The notes: generated by a model from the letters alone, not told the origin. A DNA stretch of 64,000 nucleotides from Rhizobium skierniewicense (GCF_014196515.1 NZ_JACIDV010000011.1:1-64000), one strand, 5' to 3'. Shown: positions 8,455-16,775, counted from the stretch's first letter. Numbers and translations are program-made.

Positions 8455-9048
8455 CGATCGAAGAACTCAGACGGGCTGGGCGGGCGGCGAGCCAAAAGAG
8501 AGTATAACAACAGCCGCAGACGACGCCACCGTAGTGTCGGCCGAGAACCGGGGAACATCGGCAAACACGTTGCGTTCAGCGTCTAAACTCCCGCACCAAG
8601 GCCAAAGCAGATCAGGATTATGAGGTGTGAGGCATACGGAAGAGGTGTTATCCATTGAAGATGGTAACAGTGCGAGCCCACCGTTTCTCAGTGATGGCCA
8701 GCTCGCGGAGATATCGCTGTCGCTCCCCAGAAATTCAGACCTCACGGCAAAGGCTGAGATATTGAACGGGAGTCGAAAGATAACGCTTCATGACCATTCG
8801 CTCTGGCGAAGTAGCGCTCGTGATCTTGGCGGCAATCCCATCCTTAGCCTTTTGCGAAGATGCCCCGAAAACTGTGCTGGACACGGAAGCGACCGATGGC
8901 CTGTCGGTAACGTGACGCCGCTTGTGGCTCCCGTCCCCAAACCGCGTCCAGACGACAGCAAGCTGGCAGACAGCATTGATTCCGGTGAACAGGGCGGCTA
9001 ACAGAATCAATGGCGGATAAAACTCGTGAGACCAAGCCGCTTGACTTA
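8455..9048. other. Gene-poor stretch in the island, only broken frames
   Basis: No intact gene is convincing here. On the plus strand a frame starting near 8790 (MTIRSGEVALVILAA) looks like a signal peptide. It stops after 41 codons, and a plausible continuation (TPLVAPVPKPRPDDSK) lies in another frame to about 8998. This may be a decayed secreted-protein gene. The 141-residue minus-strand frame over the same bases has no recognisable features. Confidence 0.4.
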
Positions 9049-9196
9049 GCCTATCATTACAGTTGCGTATTTTTATGACTTCTGAATCTATAGGTCTCGA
9101 AGGTTCGGAGGTCATGGATGATGGGTGCATCGATCGAGACAACGTTAGAACTTTGGGCATCGTCGCTGCGTGATGTTAAAGTGCGTATGCGCGGAT
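9049..9196. repeat. Left arm of 148-bp inverted repeat (IS701 5' ends)
   Basis: These 148 bases are the reverse complement of 10161-10308. I find two differences: GAGACAACG versus GAGACAGCG, and TGATGTT versus TGACGTT. The arm holds the IS terminal repeat, the leader and the first about 26 codons of the transposase. The pairing is therefore explained by two IS copies and not by a separate miniature element. Confidence 0.85.
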
Positions 9197-10087
9197 ATCG
9201 ATCGAGCCTTGTACTTGCCAAAGAGTTGGACCAGCGATCCGGCAAGGCGTGCCGCCGCTCATGTTCCTGAAGCTGTAGCCTTCGCTACCAAGCCTGCCCT
9301 TGCTGTCGATATGATCCGGCGAGCGCTGACAGCCAAAGTGCCGTTTTCATGGGTGGCAGCAGACGCTGTGTATGGCGTCGGAGACGTCGAAGGGGCGCTA
9401 CGCCGAGCCTGCAAAGGTTACGTTCTTGGGGTTAAATCTGACCATCATTTTGGCGCTTGGTCAGGTAAGCCTTTCGTCGCAGGAACCGCTCTTGAGATTG
9501 CCCGTGATCTCGATCCGGCTGCATGGCAGCGCCTTTCCGCCGGTGATGGCACAAAAGGCGCCCGGCTTCATGACTGGGCCTACTGCGAACGAGCCGATCT
9601 CGATGCTGACGAATACAGTGAGACGCAAACCGGGCTTTGGACGCGTGGCTTGTTGATCCGGCGCAATATCCAGTAATAGTGATCTCGCATTCTTCACGAC
9701 CTGGTGCCCGGCCGGAACAGGCATTCAGACGCTCGTATCCGTCGAAGGTCACCGTTGGGCGATCGAAGATAGCTTCGAGACAGCCAAGAACGAACTCGGC
9801 CTCGATCATAACGAGACCCGCTCGTGGCATGGCTGGCATCGCCATGTCTCGCTCGTCATGCTCGCCTTCGCAATGATGGCTGTCATCCGATATCGCGCCA
9901 ATAATGCGGCACCCCGAAAAAGACCGAGGATGCCGACCATCAGGATCTGATCCGCTGGTCCATCCAAGAGGTCAGACGCCTTGCAAACAAGCTTGCTCAG
10001 CGGCGTATAAAGCCCGCCTATATCATCGCATGGTCACGTTGGCGACGAGCGCACCAAGCTGCCGCACGACCCGCTCATTTGAACTAA
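9118..10087 (+). pseudogene. IS701-family transposase, deleted and frameshifted
   Basis: The N-terminus (MMGASIETTLELWASSLRDV) runs for about 26 codons and then jumps, in a different frame, to the middle of the protein (DRALYLPKSWT, then AADAVYGVGDVEGALRRA). The sequence between, including one catalytic Asp, is deleted. The middle frame ends at 9676. The C-terminal part resumes in another frame with VEGHRWAIEDSFETAKNELG, which holds the catalytic Glu. It shifts again near 9950 and ends with RRIKPAYIIAWSRWRR and TAA. At least three lesions make it non-functional. Confidence 0.8.
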
Positions 10088-10104
10088 AAATGCAACTGTA
10101 AGGC

Positions 10105-10308
10105 TAACAAGCCGTCCAGGAAAAGGTTCGCTGATGCGGCAACGCGCTCCTGCGTAAACAATCCGCGCATACGCACTTTAACGTCACGCAGCGACGATGC
10201 CCAAAGTTCTAACGCTGTCTCGATCGATGCACCCATCATCCATGACCTCCGAACCTTCGAGACCTATAGATTCAGAAGTCATAAAAATACGCAACTGTAA
10301 TGATAGGC
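10105..10308 (-). mobile_element. Second IS701-family copy, 5' fragment in inverse orientation
   Basis: Reading leftwards from 10308 there is an IS701 left end, then a transposase start at 10239 (MMGASIETALELWASSLRDV). It continues into LFTQERVAASANLFLDGLL, which the neighbouring copy has lost. The coding sequence is interrupted at about 10105, where the right end of the other IS701 copy begins. Only about 200 bases of this copy remain. It also serves as the right arm of the inverted repeat. Confidence 0.7.
10161..10308. repeat. Right arm of 148-bp inverted repeat (IS701 5' ends)
   Basis: This is the inverse partner of 9049-9196, 148 of 148 positions aligned with two substitutions and no gaps by eye. 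It belongs to the inverted IS701 fragment. Confidence 0.85.
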
Positions 10309-10319
10309 CCAATCGACAT

Positions 10320-10590
10320 TCACCGTAGCCATAGCATGATGGCTGCGAGATGGATGAAGCCTTTGAAGTGGATGGTTGTGCGTTCGTAGCGGGTGGCAAA
10401 TCGTCTGAAGTGCTTGAGCCGATTGAAGCAGCGTTCGATGCGGTTACGATGCTTTTAGACGAAGGGATCGTGAGGAATGAGTGCCTTACGGGTACGGTTG
10501 GACGGGATGACCGCTTCTGCGCCCATGTCTTTGATCGTTGCCCGCAGGGCATTGCTATCGTAGCCGGTTCGGCAAGATAGGTCGAATTCG
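10320..10590 (-). pseudogene. IS5-family transposase, C-terminal remnant with in-frame stop
   Basis: The minus strand reads CRTGYDSNALRATIKDMGAE, AVIPSNRTRKALIPHDPFV, a TAA stop, then KHRNRIERCFNRLKHFRR, FATRYERTTIHFKGFIHLAA and a final TGA at 10320-10322. This is the end of an IS5-type transposase, with the catalytic Glu in RIERCF. A Tyr or similar codon before KHRN has become TAA. Resemblance ends near 10590, so more than half of the gene is missing. Confidence 0.7.
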
Positions 10591-10691
10591 GACTGGATTT
10601 CTCGTAGAAAAATGTGAACCAACTGCTACGAAAAAAAATAGATGCCCGAAAACCGACGGCAAATCGCCTCAAACGAGGCTAGAAAAGTCGC

Positions 10692-11765
10692 ATGTTATTT
10701 GACCTTCCAGACCATGACACACTCTATGCAGCTCTACTCGCCCGGAATGAATGTTTCGATGGGCAGGCCTTCGTATGTGTTTCATCAACCGGCGTTTTTT
10801 GCCGTCTGACATGCCCCGCGCGCAAGCCGAAGCGCGAGAATTGTACGTTCTATCCCACGATCGGGGAGTGTGTTGAGGCTGGCTTTCGCCCCTGCAAGCG
10901 TTGCCACCCTCTCCAGGCAGCCGCACTTGCCGATCCTGCGATTACAGCCCTCCTGCACGCTTTGGACACGCGGCCGGATCTCCGTTGGTCTGAAGACCAT
11001 TTGATCAGGCTCGGTTATGACCCCTCAACCGTTCGGCGAAGCTTTAGGCGGCAATTCGGAATGACATTCCTAGAGATGGCGCGTCAACGGCGACTCCGCG
11101 AAGGGTTCGAGACGTTGGCTGTCGGCGGGAAAGTCGTTATGGCTCAACACGAAGCGAGCTTTGAATCGGCCAGTGCGTTTCGCGCCGCATTTGCTCGTCT
11201 TCTCGGCCAGTCTCCATCTGAGTTGCGACCGGATAAGCTGCTGCGGGCAACATGGATACCGACGCCACTGGGCGATATGATCTCCGTCAGTAGCCGAAGC
11301 CATCTTCATCTTCTTGAATTCGTGGATCGAAAGGGCCTTCCTGGGGAGCTGAAAAAGCTACAAAAGGACTGTAGGGAGGGTATAGGCATCGGCATCATGC
11401 CTCCCTCAGAGCAGGCTACGGCAGAACTCATCGAGTATTTCGCTGCCCGTTCCGACAGGTTTCTGACGCCACTTGCAGTGCCCGCCAGCCCCTTTACTCA
11501 ACGAGTATGGGATGCCTTGCGCGAAATTCCTGCTGGCGAAACCCGAAGCTACTCTGAAATTGCCCGCCAGATCGGACGCCCTACGGCAACTAGGGCCGTG
11601 GCACGCGCCAATGGTGCCAATCAAATCGCGCTGATGATTCCTTGCCATAGAGTCATCGGAGCAGATGGGTCTCTGACTGGATATGGCGGTGGCCTTTGGC
11701 GCAAACAGCGGCTTATCGAAATCGAACGCCAGCTCAGATCAGTAAATAAGGAACACATTGCGTGA
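10692..11765 (+). CDS. ada: Ada, bifunctional DNA alkylation repair protein and transcriptional activator
   Basis: The 357-residue length equals that of the family. The N-terminal zinc domain has C37 in FCRLTC, C41, and the CKRC pair C68/C71; the first of these accepts methyl groups from phosphotriesters. An AraC-type helix-turn-helix follows (STVRRSFRRQFGMTFLEMARQRRL). The C-terminal O6-methylguanine methyltransferase domain has the active-site PCHRV, with the family motif VARANGANQ upstream. It repairs alkylated DNA and switches on the adaptive response. Its TGA overlaps the next gene's start (GTGA), so the two are translationally coupled. It stands at the edge of the IS-rich island. Confidence 0.93.
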   Translation: MLFDLPDHDTLYAALLARNECFDGQAFVCVSSTGVFCRLTCPARKPKRENCTFYPTIGECVEAGFRPCKRCHPLQAAALADPAITALLHALDTRPDLRWSEDHLIRLGYDPSTVRRSFRRQFGMTFLEMARQRRLREGFETLAVGGKVVMAQHEASFESASAFRAAFARLLGQSPSELRPDKLLRATWIPTPLGDMISVSSRSHLHLLEFVDRKGLPGELKKLQKDCREGIGIGIMPPSEQATAELIEYFAARSDRFLTPLAVPASPFTQRVWDALREIPAGETRSYSEIARQIGRPTATRAVARANGANQIALMIPCHRVIGADGSLTGYGGGLWRKQRLIEIERQLRSVNKEHIA

Positions 11766-12529
11766 CATCTCAAATCGAAAATGCCCAGTTTTTCCGAAGC
11801 CTACATACGCCTCAATCCCCTCTGTTCCTGTACAATGTCTGGGATGCCGGTAGCTCAAAGGCCGTGGAGCGAGCTGGTGCGAAAGCTGTTGCGACCAGTA
11901 GTTGGTCCATGGCTGCCGCCCAAGGTTACGAAGATGGCGAACAGTTTCCCCTAGAGGATATGCTAGCAGCCGTCGCAAGAATTGCAAAATCGGTGAACGT
12001 GCCGGTCACCGTTGACTTCGAGGGTGGGTATGCTGCCAATCCTGAAACTGTCCGACGAAATGTTCACAAATTATTGGAAATCGGCATTGTCGGCTTCAAT
12101 TTTGAAGACCAGATCGTGGATGGCCCCGGTCTCTACAGTGTTGAGGATCAAGTCTGTCGGATACGAGCGGCTCGCCATGCGGCCGATTCTATGGGTGTTC
12201 CAGCATTTATAAATGCCCGGACGGACGTCTTTTTGAAGGCCGATCCGGCAACCGCACACGACGGTCTCATGGCGGAAGCGCTTATACGCGAAAAGGCATA
12301 TGCGTCGGCCGGCGCTGACGGCTTCTTCGTGCCTGGATTGACTGATGATACGTTGATCCGCCAAGTCTGTGACGTGGCAACTCTGCCGGTCAATATCATG
12401 ACGACGAGCACTCGAGAATTTGGCAAGTTAGTCAAGTCAGGTGTCAGCCGTATCAGCTTAGGACCGGTACCATATATCGCTCTGATGTCTGCGCTCGAAA
12501 AAAGAAGCGAAACGGCCCACGTAGTTTGA
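11762..12529 (+). CDS. Isocitrate lyase/PEP mutase family protein
   Basis: The 255-residue single-domain TIM-barrel protein has the family features: LFLYNVWDAGSSKAVERAG at the start, the Mg-binding region VTVDFEGGYA, NFEDQ, and INARTDVFL. The catalytic KKCGH motif of true isocitrate and methylisocitrate lyases is not seen, so it may be an oxaloacetate decarboxylase-like or other C-C/C-P lyase of the superfamily. The start is GTG at 11762, overlapping the ada stop. I cannot name the substrate. The coupling with ada suggests it is made in the alkylation response, which is an inference. Confidence 0.8.
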   Translation: MTSQIENAQFFRSLHTPQSPLFLYNVWDAGSSKAVERAGAKAVATSSWSMAAAQGYEDGEQFPLEDMLAAVARIAKSVNVPVTVDFEGGYAANPETVRRNVHKLLEIGIVGFNFEDQIVDGPGLYSVEDQVCRIRAARHAADSMGVPAFINARTDVFLKADPATAHDGLMAEALIREKAYASAGADGFFVPGLTDDTLIRQVCDVATLPVNIMTTSTREFGKLVKSGVSRISLGPVPYIALMSALEKRSETAHVV

Positions 12530-12669
12530 ACGGATGCACTGAGCAGTAGAGCATATCTGTGACCCTTTCAATGTTCTGGAGACGTCATGCTCGAAGGAGC
12601 TGCTTCGCGCCAGAGCGGTCAATGTCAACCAAGCTGTCCTCTAAACCCACGTAGAAGACGAAAAGAACT

Positions 12670-13004
12670 CTAGACCAGACGCGTCCAAGGTCGACGGCTC
12701 ATTCGGCTTCGGTGCGGCGGTGAAGCCTGCATGGTTTGAGAGGAACACTCTTCACGGCCGTTGTCTTGGTCAACGTGGGGAAAGGTCCTGGCTACATCGG
12801 CAAGGCTCACTGCCGCAAACCTTTTGCGCAAAAGCTCCTCCGCCTCATTTAAGACGTCCTTGACCGCTTGCTCGATAGGACAACCAGGCATGTCGAAGGC
12901 TGGTCCGACCGCAAATATGGAAGGCTCCCCGACAGCGCGATGAATGTCGAGAAGGGTGAGTTCCTCAAGAGGACGAGCCAGGCTGACAGCGAGGAAGTTG
13001 GCCG
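12670..13004 (-). pseudogene. Rrf2-family transcriptional regulator, decayed
   Basis: The minus strand reads SLARPLEELTLLDIHRAVGE, FAVGPAFDMPGCPIEQAVKD and LLRKRFAAVSLADVA. This is the second half of a YwnA-type Rrf2 regulator. Upstream, where the winged helix should be, there are stop codons and no start. The frame also runs past the usual end by about 30 residues of unrelated sequence. The DNA-binding domain is gone, so this is a remnant. Confidence 0.6.
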
Positions 13005-13246
13005 AGCAAGGAAATTAGCGCGACGCGCCCTGGAGCGAATTTCACCACGTCACGGCCATTTCAGACCTCCCATGGATCGATGTGGTACTTGATTATGGGG
13101 AAGCTGCCGATCAGTTGCTAGTTGGCAACGGTGTGATGATATTGGGTTATGCAAGGTAATCTGATGGCTTCAAAATCATGGACCATCGCGCCGTACCGTG
13201 ACCAAATCAGAATCATCGGCGGGGGCTGGTACTGAAAGGTTTTTTT

Positions 13247-13960
13247 ATGAAGCGCGTTCTCAAGCTTGTTGGTGTACTCGGGCTCCTTGCCTCTTCCGCA
13301 CATGCAGCCGATATGGTCACTCCGACTGAGCCAGTTGTTGCATCCAACCCTGGTGGGTTCTATCTGGGTTCGCTCAGCAGCGTGTCGTTCATGGACGACA
13401 CCGGCTTTGGCTTTGCTGGTACAGGTGTCAGCACGGATTACGACACCGGCTTCTACAGTGCATTGCGTGCAGGTTACAGCTTCGGCTCTTACGGCATCGT
13501 CTCTCCACGCCTGGAACTGGAAGTCGGTTATGGCACAGCTGACGTGAATGAACACACCATTGGTGGCGTCAACTTCGGCGGTTCGTCCTTTGGTGAAGCG
13601 CGCGCGATCCAGGGTTATGTCAACGGCTATCTCGACATCAACACATCGACGGCCTTCACGCCCTACCTCGGCGGCGGCGTTGGTGCTATGAATCTCGAAT
13701 TGCACCGCCAAGGCGTCAGTGGCATTGCCATGGACGATGACGACACGAAGTTCGCCTACCACCTCGACGCAGGCGTTGGTATCAAGCTGGATACGATCTC
13801 TTTCTTCAGAGACAGCGCGTTGTTCAGCAACACGACGTTCGATATCGGTTACCGTTACACAGCGGCTGACAACTTCAACTTTACGGCGACGGACGGCAGC
13901 ACGTCCAACACCGATTTCAGCAGCCATGCGATCACCGCAGGCTTCAGACGCCAGTTTTAA
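13247..13960 (+). CDS. Outer-membrane beta-barrel protein (porin family, Omp25/Opa-like)
   Basis: It has 237 residues with a clear signal peptide (MKRVLKLVGVLGLLASSAHA, cleaved before ADM). The rest alternates polar and aromatic residues in amphipathic strands (FYLGSLSSVSFMDDTGFGFAG, PYLGGGVGAMNLELH, FDIGYRYTAADNFNF) and ends in RRQF with the C-terminal Phe needed for outer-membrane insertion. It is probably an eight-stranded barrel. The ribosome site is weak (GAAAGG before TTTTTT). It is the first clearly chromosomal gene after the island. Confidence 0.85.
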   Translation: MKRVLKLVGVLGLLASSAHAADMVTPTEPVVASNPGGFYLGSLSSVSFMDDTGFGFAGTGVSTDYDTGFYSALRAGYSFGSYGIVSPRLELEVGYGTADVNEHTIGGVNFGGSSFGEARAIQGYVNGYLDINTSTAFTPYLGGGVGAMNLELHRQGVSGIAMDDDDTKFAYHLDAGVGIKLDTISFFRDSALFSNTTFDIGYRYTAADNFNFTATDGSTSNTDFSSHAITAGFRRQF

Positions 13961-14023
13961 CAACCGGCGTCTAGCCCAAACCCAACCAAGGTTTTGGGCC
14001 GGGCAGGGCATCCGTGGAAAAAT

Positions 14024-14052
14024 GAGGGCTCGTGGCAATGCCGCGAGCCCTC
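14024..14052 (+). terminator. Hairpin downstream of the outer-membrane protein gene
   Basis: GAGGGCTCG and CGAGCCCTC pair perfectly, and the inner GGC/GCC extend the stem. Only a mixed AATCGTTT follows, so it is a weak intrinsic terminator or a 3'-end stabiliser for the gene ending at 13960. Confidence 0.55.
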
Positions 14053-14111
14053 AATCGTTTAATCGATGTCGCAATCCGGCTGCAGCAGAGCGGTGGGTTG
14101 GGAAAAGCATA

Positions 14112-14142
14112 ACGCCCTCGGAGACCATCCGGGGGCGTTTTT
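14112..14142 (+). terminator. Rho-independent terminator
   Basis: ACGCCCTCGG pairs with CCGGGGGCGT (one G-T pair) around the loop AGACCAT and is followed by TTTTT. It has the form of a good intrinsic terminator. The nearest upstream gene ends 150 bases away and already has a hairpin of its own, so this second one may end a small RNA from 14053-14142. Confidence 0.7.
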
Positions 14143-14183
14143 GTTGAGTGCTACCTGGCGTGTCTGCCAGATGTTTGACAGCC

Positions 14184-14453
14184 TCAGTGCACGTTTAAAA
14201 CATGTGCGTGATTGCTGGCCAGCAGAAACGACTCGCGCGCTTTTTCGATGTCGCATTTGCCTTCGATCGCTTCCAGGCAGTTGCGACGTGCCTCTTCATA
14301 TTCGGCGCCGTGATCGTTGGGCCAGCGATACATGAGTATATCGAGCGCGATCAGCGGACTGTAGATTTCCAGGGCTGCGCAGAGCGGCAGATGGATCGCC
14401 ACCGGTTTGACCCAGCGAGCGTGATGGCATGGTTCCGTTCTATGGATGAGCAT
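14184..14453 (-). CDS. DUF982 family protein
   Basis: The 89-residue protein carries the DUF982 pattern: WVKPVAIHLP, SPLIALDILMYRWPNDHGAEYEEARRNC, LEAIEGKCDIEKARESFLLA. DUF982 proteins are small rhizobial proteins, often in several copies, with no known function. The ATG at 14453 has a strong AGGAGGATCCC in front. The first about 12 residues are less conserved, so a later start is possible, but none has a better ribosome site. Confidence 0.7.
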   Translation of the reverse strand: MLIHRTEPCHHARWVKPVAIHLPLCAALEIYSPLIALDILMYRWPNDHGAEYEEARRNCLEAIEGKCDIEKARESFLLASNHAHVLNVH

Positions 14454-14641
14454 TGGGATCCTCCTCCCGTCGTCCGGCTCGGAAACACCAGATTCACGAA
14501 TTAGTTCCCGCTCACGTAAAATGTGAACGATCCAGGGGTTCCCTTTTCGGCAGATGAATGGAATATGAACAACTTAATGAACTGAAGATGAACGAAAATA
14601 CGAATCAAGCGTTTACCGCTCACGATGTAGGAGATCCGATC

Positions 14642-14890
14642 ATGTTCAATATGTCTGGAATTCAGGAAAGCTTCTTTGGTGACCGTCTGGCCGGCGTCGG
14701 CCAAGCTATCACGTCTGCACTGGCATTCGAGTCTGGTCTCGAGAAGTCCAGCATCATGGCGACCGTCGACAACGACGTCATCTATCTGGAAGGTACGGCT
14801 GACTCCGTCGAGGCAATCGATATCGCTATCAACCTTGCGTCATCCATTACGAACTGCCGTATCCTGAGCCACATCGAGCCTTGCTACTGA
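14642..14890 (+). CDS. Small BON-domain protein
   Basis: The 82-residue product from the ATG at 14642 has a BON-like fold: repeats of helix then strand with SSIMATVDNDVIYLEGTADSVEAIDIAINLASSI. BON domains bind phospholipids or act in envelope stress, but many are uncharacterised. The chosen start has a good AGGAG eight bases before it. In-frame ATGs at 14558 and 14588 would add 28 or 18 residues that look unstructured. A hairpin follows the stop. Confidence 0.6.
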   Translation: MFNMSGIQESFFGDRLAGVGQAITSALAFESGLEKSSIMATVDNDVIYLEGTADSVEAIDIAINLASSITNCRILSHIEPCY

Positions 14891-14902
14891 TGTGAGCATG
14901 CT

Positions 14903-14923
14903 ACCGGGCGGTTGCCGCCCGGT
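14903..14923. terminator. Hairpin between converging genes
   Basis: ACCGGGCGG-TTG-CCGCCCGGT is a perfect 9-bp stem between the BON gene and the convergent DUF192 gene. There is no T-run of note on either side, so it may act as a bidirectional stopper or mRNA 3'-end structure. Confidence 0.5.
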
Positions 14924-14932
14924 CTTCGGCTG

Positions 14933-15418
14933 CTACTGAGCGTTGCCGATCTGCTTGCTGAGCACGGTATCGCCGCGCTTGATATCCAACTTTTCTGCTG
15001 CACCGCCATTCAGCTCCAGAACGTAGCGCACGGCGCCGTTTGAGCTGATGATCGCTTCCGAATGTGGAACCGCGTTCGGGTGGATGTGCTCAATCTTTCC
15101 CTCTTTCGAGATGAACAGCATGTCGAGTGGAATGAGCGTGTTGCGCATCCACATCGTGACATCGCGGTCTTTTCCAAAATCGAACAGCATGCCGTTCGTC
15201 GGCGCCATCGTCTTTCGATACATCAGTCCCTGTTGGCGCTGACCGTCCGTCGTCGCGAGCTCAACGGTGAACGGATGCGTCTTCCCCTCTGCGGTCTGGA
15301 TCGTCAGTTGCTCGGATGGAAAGGTTTCTGCCGCCGCCGCGGGTAGCGCAGCCACAACGCAAAACGTGAGCGCAGCGAGGGCGCTCACGATGGACTTCGG
15401 CAACAATGTCGCGATCAT
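14933..15418 (-). CDS. DUF192 exported protein
   Basis: The 161-residue protein has a signal peptide of about 29 residues ending in PAAAAETF and then a DUF192 domain. Family motifs are RQQGLMYRKTMAPTNGMLF, WMRNTLIPLDMLF and GAVRYVLELNGG. The role of these periplasmic or extracytoplasmic proteins is unknown. The ATG overlaps the stop of the cold-shock gene by one base (TGATG), which makes a two-gene operon. Confidence 0.9.
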   Translation of the reverse strand: MIATLLPKSIVSALAALTFCVVAALPAAAAETFPSEQLTIQTAEGKTHPFTVELATTDGQRQQGLMYRKTMAPTNGMLFDFGKDRDVTMWMRNTLIPLDMLFISKEGKIEHIHPNAVPHSEAIISSNGAVRYVLELNGGAAEKLDIKRGDTVLSKQIGNAQ

Positions 15419-15996
15419 CAGTGCGCCATGCCTATCGGTGCCGGATTGTCGGGGTGAATTTCAGCCGCCATCAAACCCTTGTCACCATCGCCAAAGCGCA
15501 CGAGAACCACTTGACCGGGACGAAGCTCGGCGAGGCCGAAGCGGCGCAGCGTCTCCATGTGGATAAAGATGTCTTCTGTGCCTTCGCCACGGCTCAAAAA
15601 ACCGAAACCCTTGGTACGATTGAACCATTTGACGATCGCACGCTCCAGCCCGCTGGATGGGGTGACCTGAACATGGGTCCGCACAGGCGGCATTTGCGAC
15701 GGGTGAATTGCCGTGGACTGATCCATGGAGAGAATCCGGAATGTCTGGTAACCGCGATCCCGGCGCTGGATGAGCGCTACGATGCGCGTGCCTTCCAGAA
15801 TTGTCTGGTAACCGTCGCGCCGCAGGCAGGAAACGTGTACAAGCACATCCTGCATGCCATTATCCGGCACGATGAAGCCAAACCCCTTGGCGACATCAAA
15901 CCACTTCACGACCCCGGTGATCTCGATGAGGTCTACCGCATCACTCGAAAAGTCTTCGAATTCCGCTATATTTTTCGACGACATTCTTTCAGCCAT
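15418..15996 (-). CDS. Protein with two cold-shock domains
   Basis: Its 192 residues contain two CSDs. The first, at about 27-90, has GVVKWFDVAKGFGFIVPD and a later VLVHVSCL. The second, at about 120-185, has AIVKWFNRTKGFGFLSRG and DIFIHMETL. Both keep RNP1 (KGFGFI/L) and RNP2 (VLVHVS, DIFIHM), so single-stranded nucleic acid binding is expected. Double-CSD proteins of this size are usual in rhizobia and act as RNA chaperones. It is the first gene of an operon with the DUF192 gene. Confidence 0.9.
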   Translation of the reverse strand: MAERMSSKNIAEFEDFSSDAVDLIEITGVVKWFDVAKGFGFIVPDNGMQDVLVHVSCLRRDGYQTILEGTRIVALIQRRDRGYQTFRILSMDQSTAIHPSQMPPVRTHVQVTPSSGLERAIVKWFNRTKGFGFLSRGEGTEDIFIHMETLRRFGLAELRPGQVVLVRFGDGDKGLMAAEIHPDNPAPIGMAH

Positions 15997-16184
15997 TTCG
16001 CCCCAGCCCCTCTACGCATACACCACTACCGGTCAACTGATTCCCTAACGGTAGATTAACATCTTGGTAACGGTTTCGCGCAAGCCCTAGTTTTTGATTT
16101 ATCCACCTGCTTTTATGTCTTTGGGCTTGCTCAAGGCTGACTTACCTGCCGTAACGGCAAGTTTAGAAATCAAAGGAGAAGTAC

Positions 16185-16625
16185 ATGCGATATCTGCACA
16201 CGATGGTTCGTGTAAAAGACCTCGAAAAATCCCTGGAATTTTACTGTCATCTTTTCGAGCTTGTCGAGGTTCGCCGGATCGAGAATGATAAAGGCCGCTT
16301 CACGCTGGTGTTTCTTGCTGCCAAAGACGATGTTGCCGCCGCACGCGATAACAAGGCGCCGTGCCTGGAGCTCACCTATAATTGGGATGCAGAGGATTAT
16401 ACCGGCGGGCGCAATTTCGGCCATCTGGCCTATGAGGTGGATGATATCTACGAGACCTGCGCGAAGCTTCAAGCCGGTGGCGTAACGATCAACCGCCCGC
16501 CGCGGGACGGTCATATGGCGTTCGTGCGCTCTCCGGATGGCATCTCCATCGAAATATTGCAAAAAGGCGCAAGCCTTGCACCAGCCGAGCCGTGGATATC
16601 CATGGAGAATACTGGCTCTTGGTAA
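16185..16625 (+). CDS. gloA: VOC family protein, probable lactoylglutathione lyase (glyoxalase I)
   Basis: The 146-residue protein has two beta-alpha-beta-beta-beta modules. Metal-ligand candidates are His in RYLHTMVRV, Glu in CLELTYN, His in FGHLAYEV and Glu in GISIEILQ. Glyoxalase I turns the hemithioacetal of methylglyoxal and glutathione into lactoylglutathione. The length and the [20 protein letters not shown] start match GloA well. AAAGGAG stands seven bases before the ATG. Confidence 0.85.
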   Translation: MRYLHTMVRVKDLEKSLEFYCHLFELVEVRRIENDKGRFTLVFLAAKDDVAAARDNKAPCLELTYNWDAEDYTGGRNFGHLAYEVDDIYETCAKLQAGGVTINRPPRDGHMAFVRSPDGISIEILQKGASLAPAEPWISMENTGSW

Positions 16626-16775
16626 GGTGATTCCACGACCTGTGGATTGTCATATCTCCGCATGAGCGTTGCCAGATGAGCATTTCGTCCCTAAACCTAC
16701 GAGGTGCTCATCGCTTTGAGGGAACGCTGCGCGACAGCGCCGGTCTGTTTGAAACGCATCTGCGGAGGCCTGGCC

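Larger units (their letters stand above)
9049..10104 (+). mobile_element. IS701-family insertion sequence, internally deleted
   Basis: The left end begins at GCCTATCATTACAGTTGC (9049). The right end carries the matching TTACAGTTGC in inverse orientation at about 10092-10101. The transposase inside is decayed. The first 148 bases recur, inverted, at 10161-10308 with two mismatches, because a second IS701 copy lies beside it in the opposite direction. This element's right end sits exactly where the transposase of that second copy breaks off, suggesting a nested insertion or a rearrangement between two copies. Confidence 0.7.

Noticed and set aside
8735-9160. 141-codon frame on the minus strand left of the IS701 element
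   Set aside because: It begins inside the IS701 end and has mixed composition. The plus strand over the same bases has a signal-peptide-like start, so neither is convincing.
9049-10308. Reading the 148-bp arms as terminal repeats of one composite transposon
   Set aside because: Both arms encode the start of an IS701 transposase, and the true right end of the first copy is at about 10104. Two separate copies explain the sequence better.
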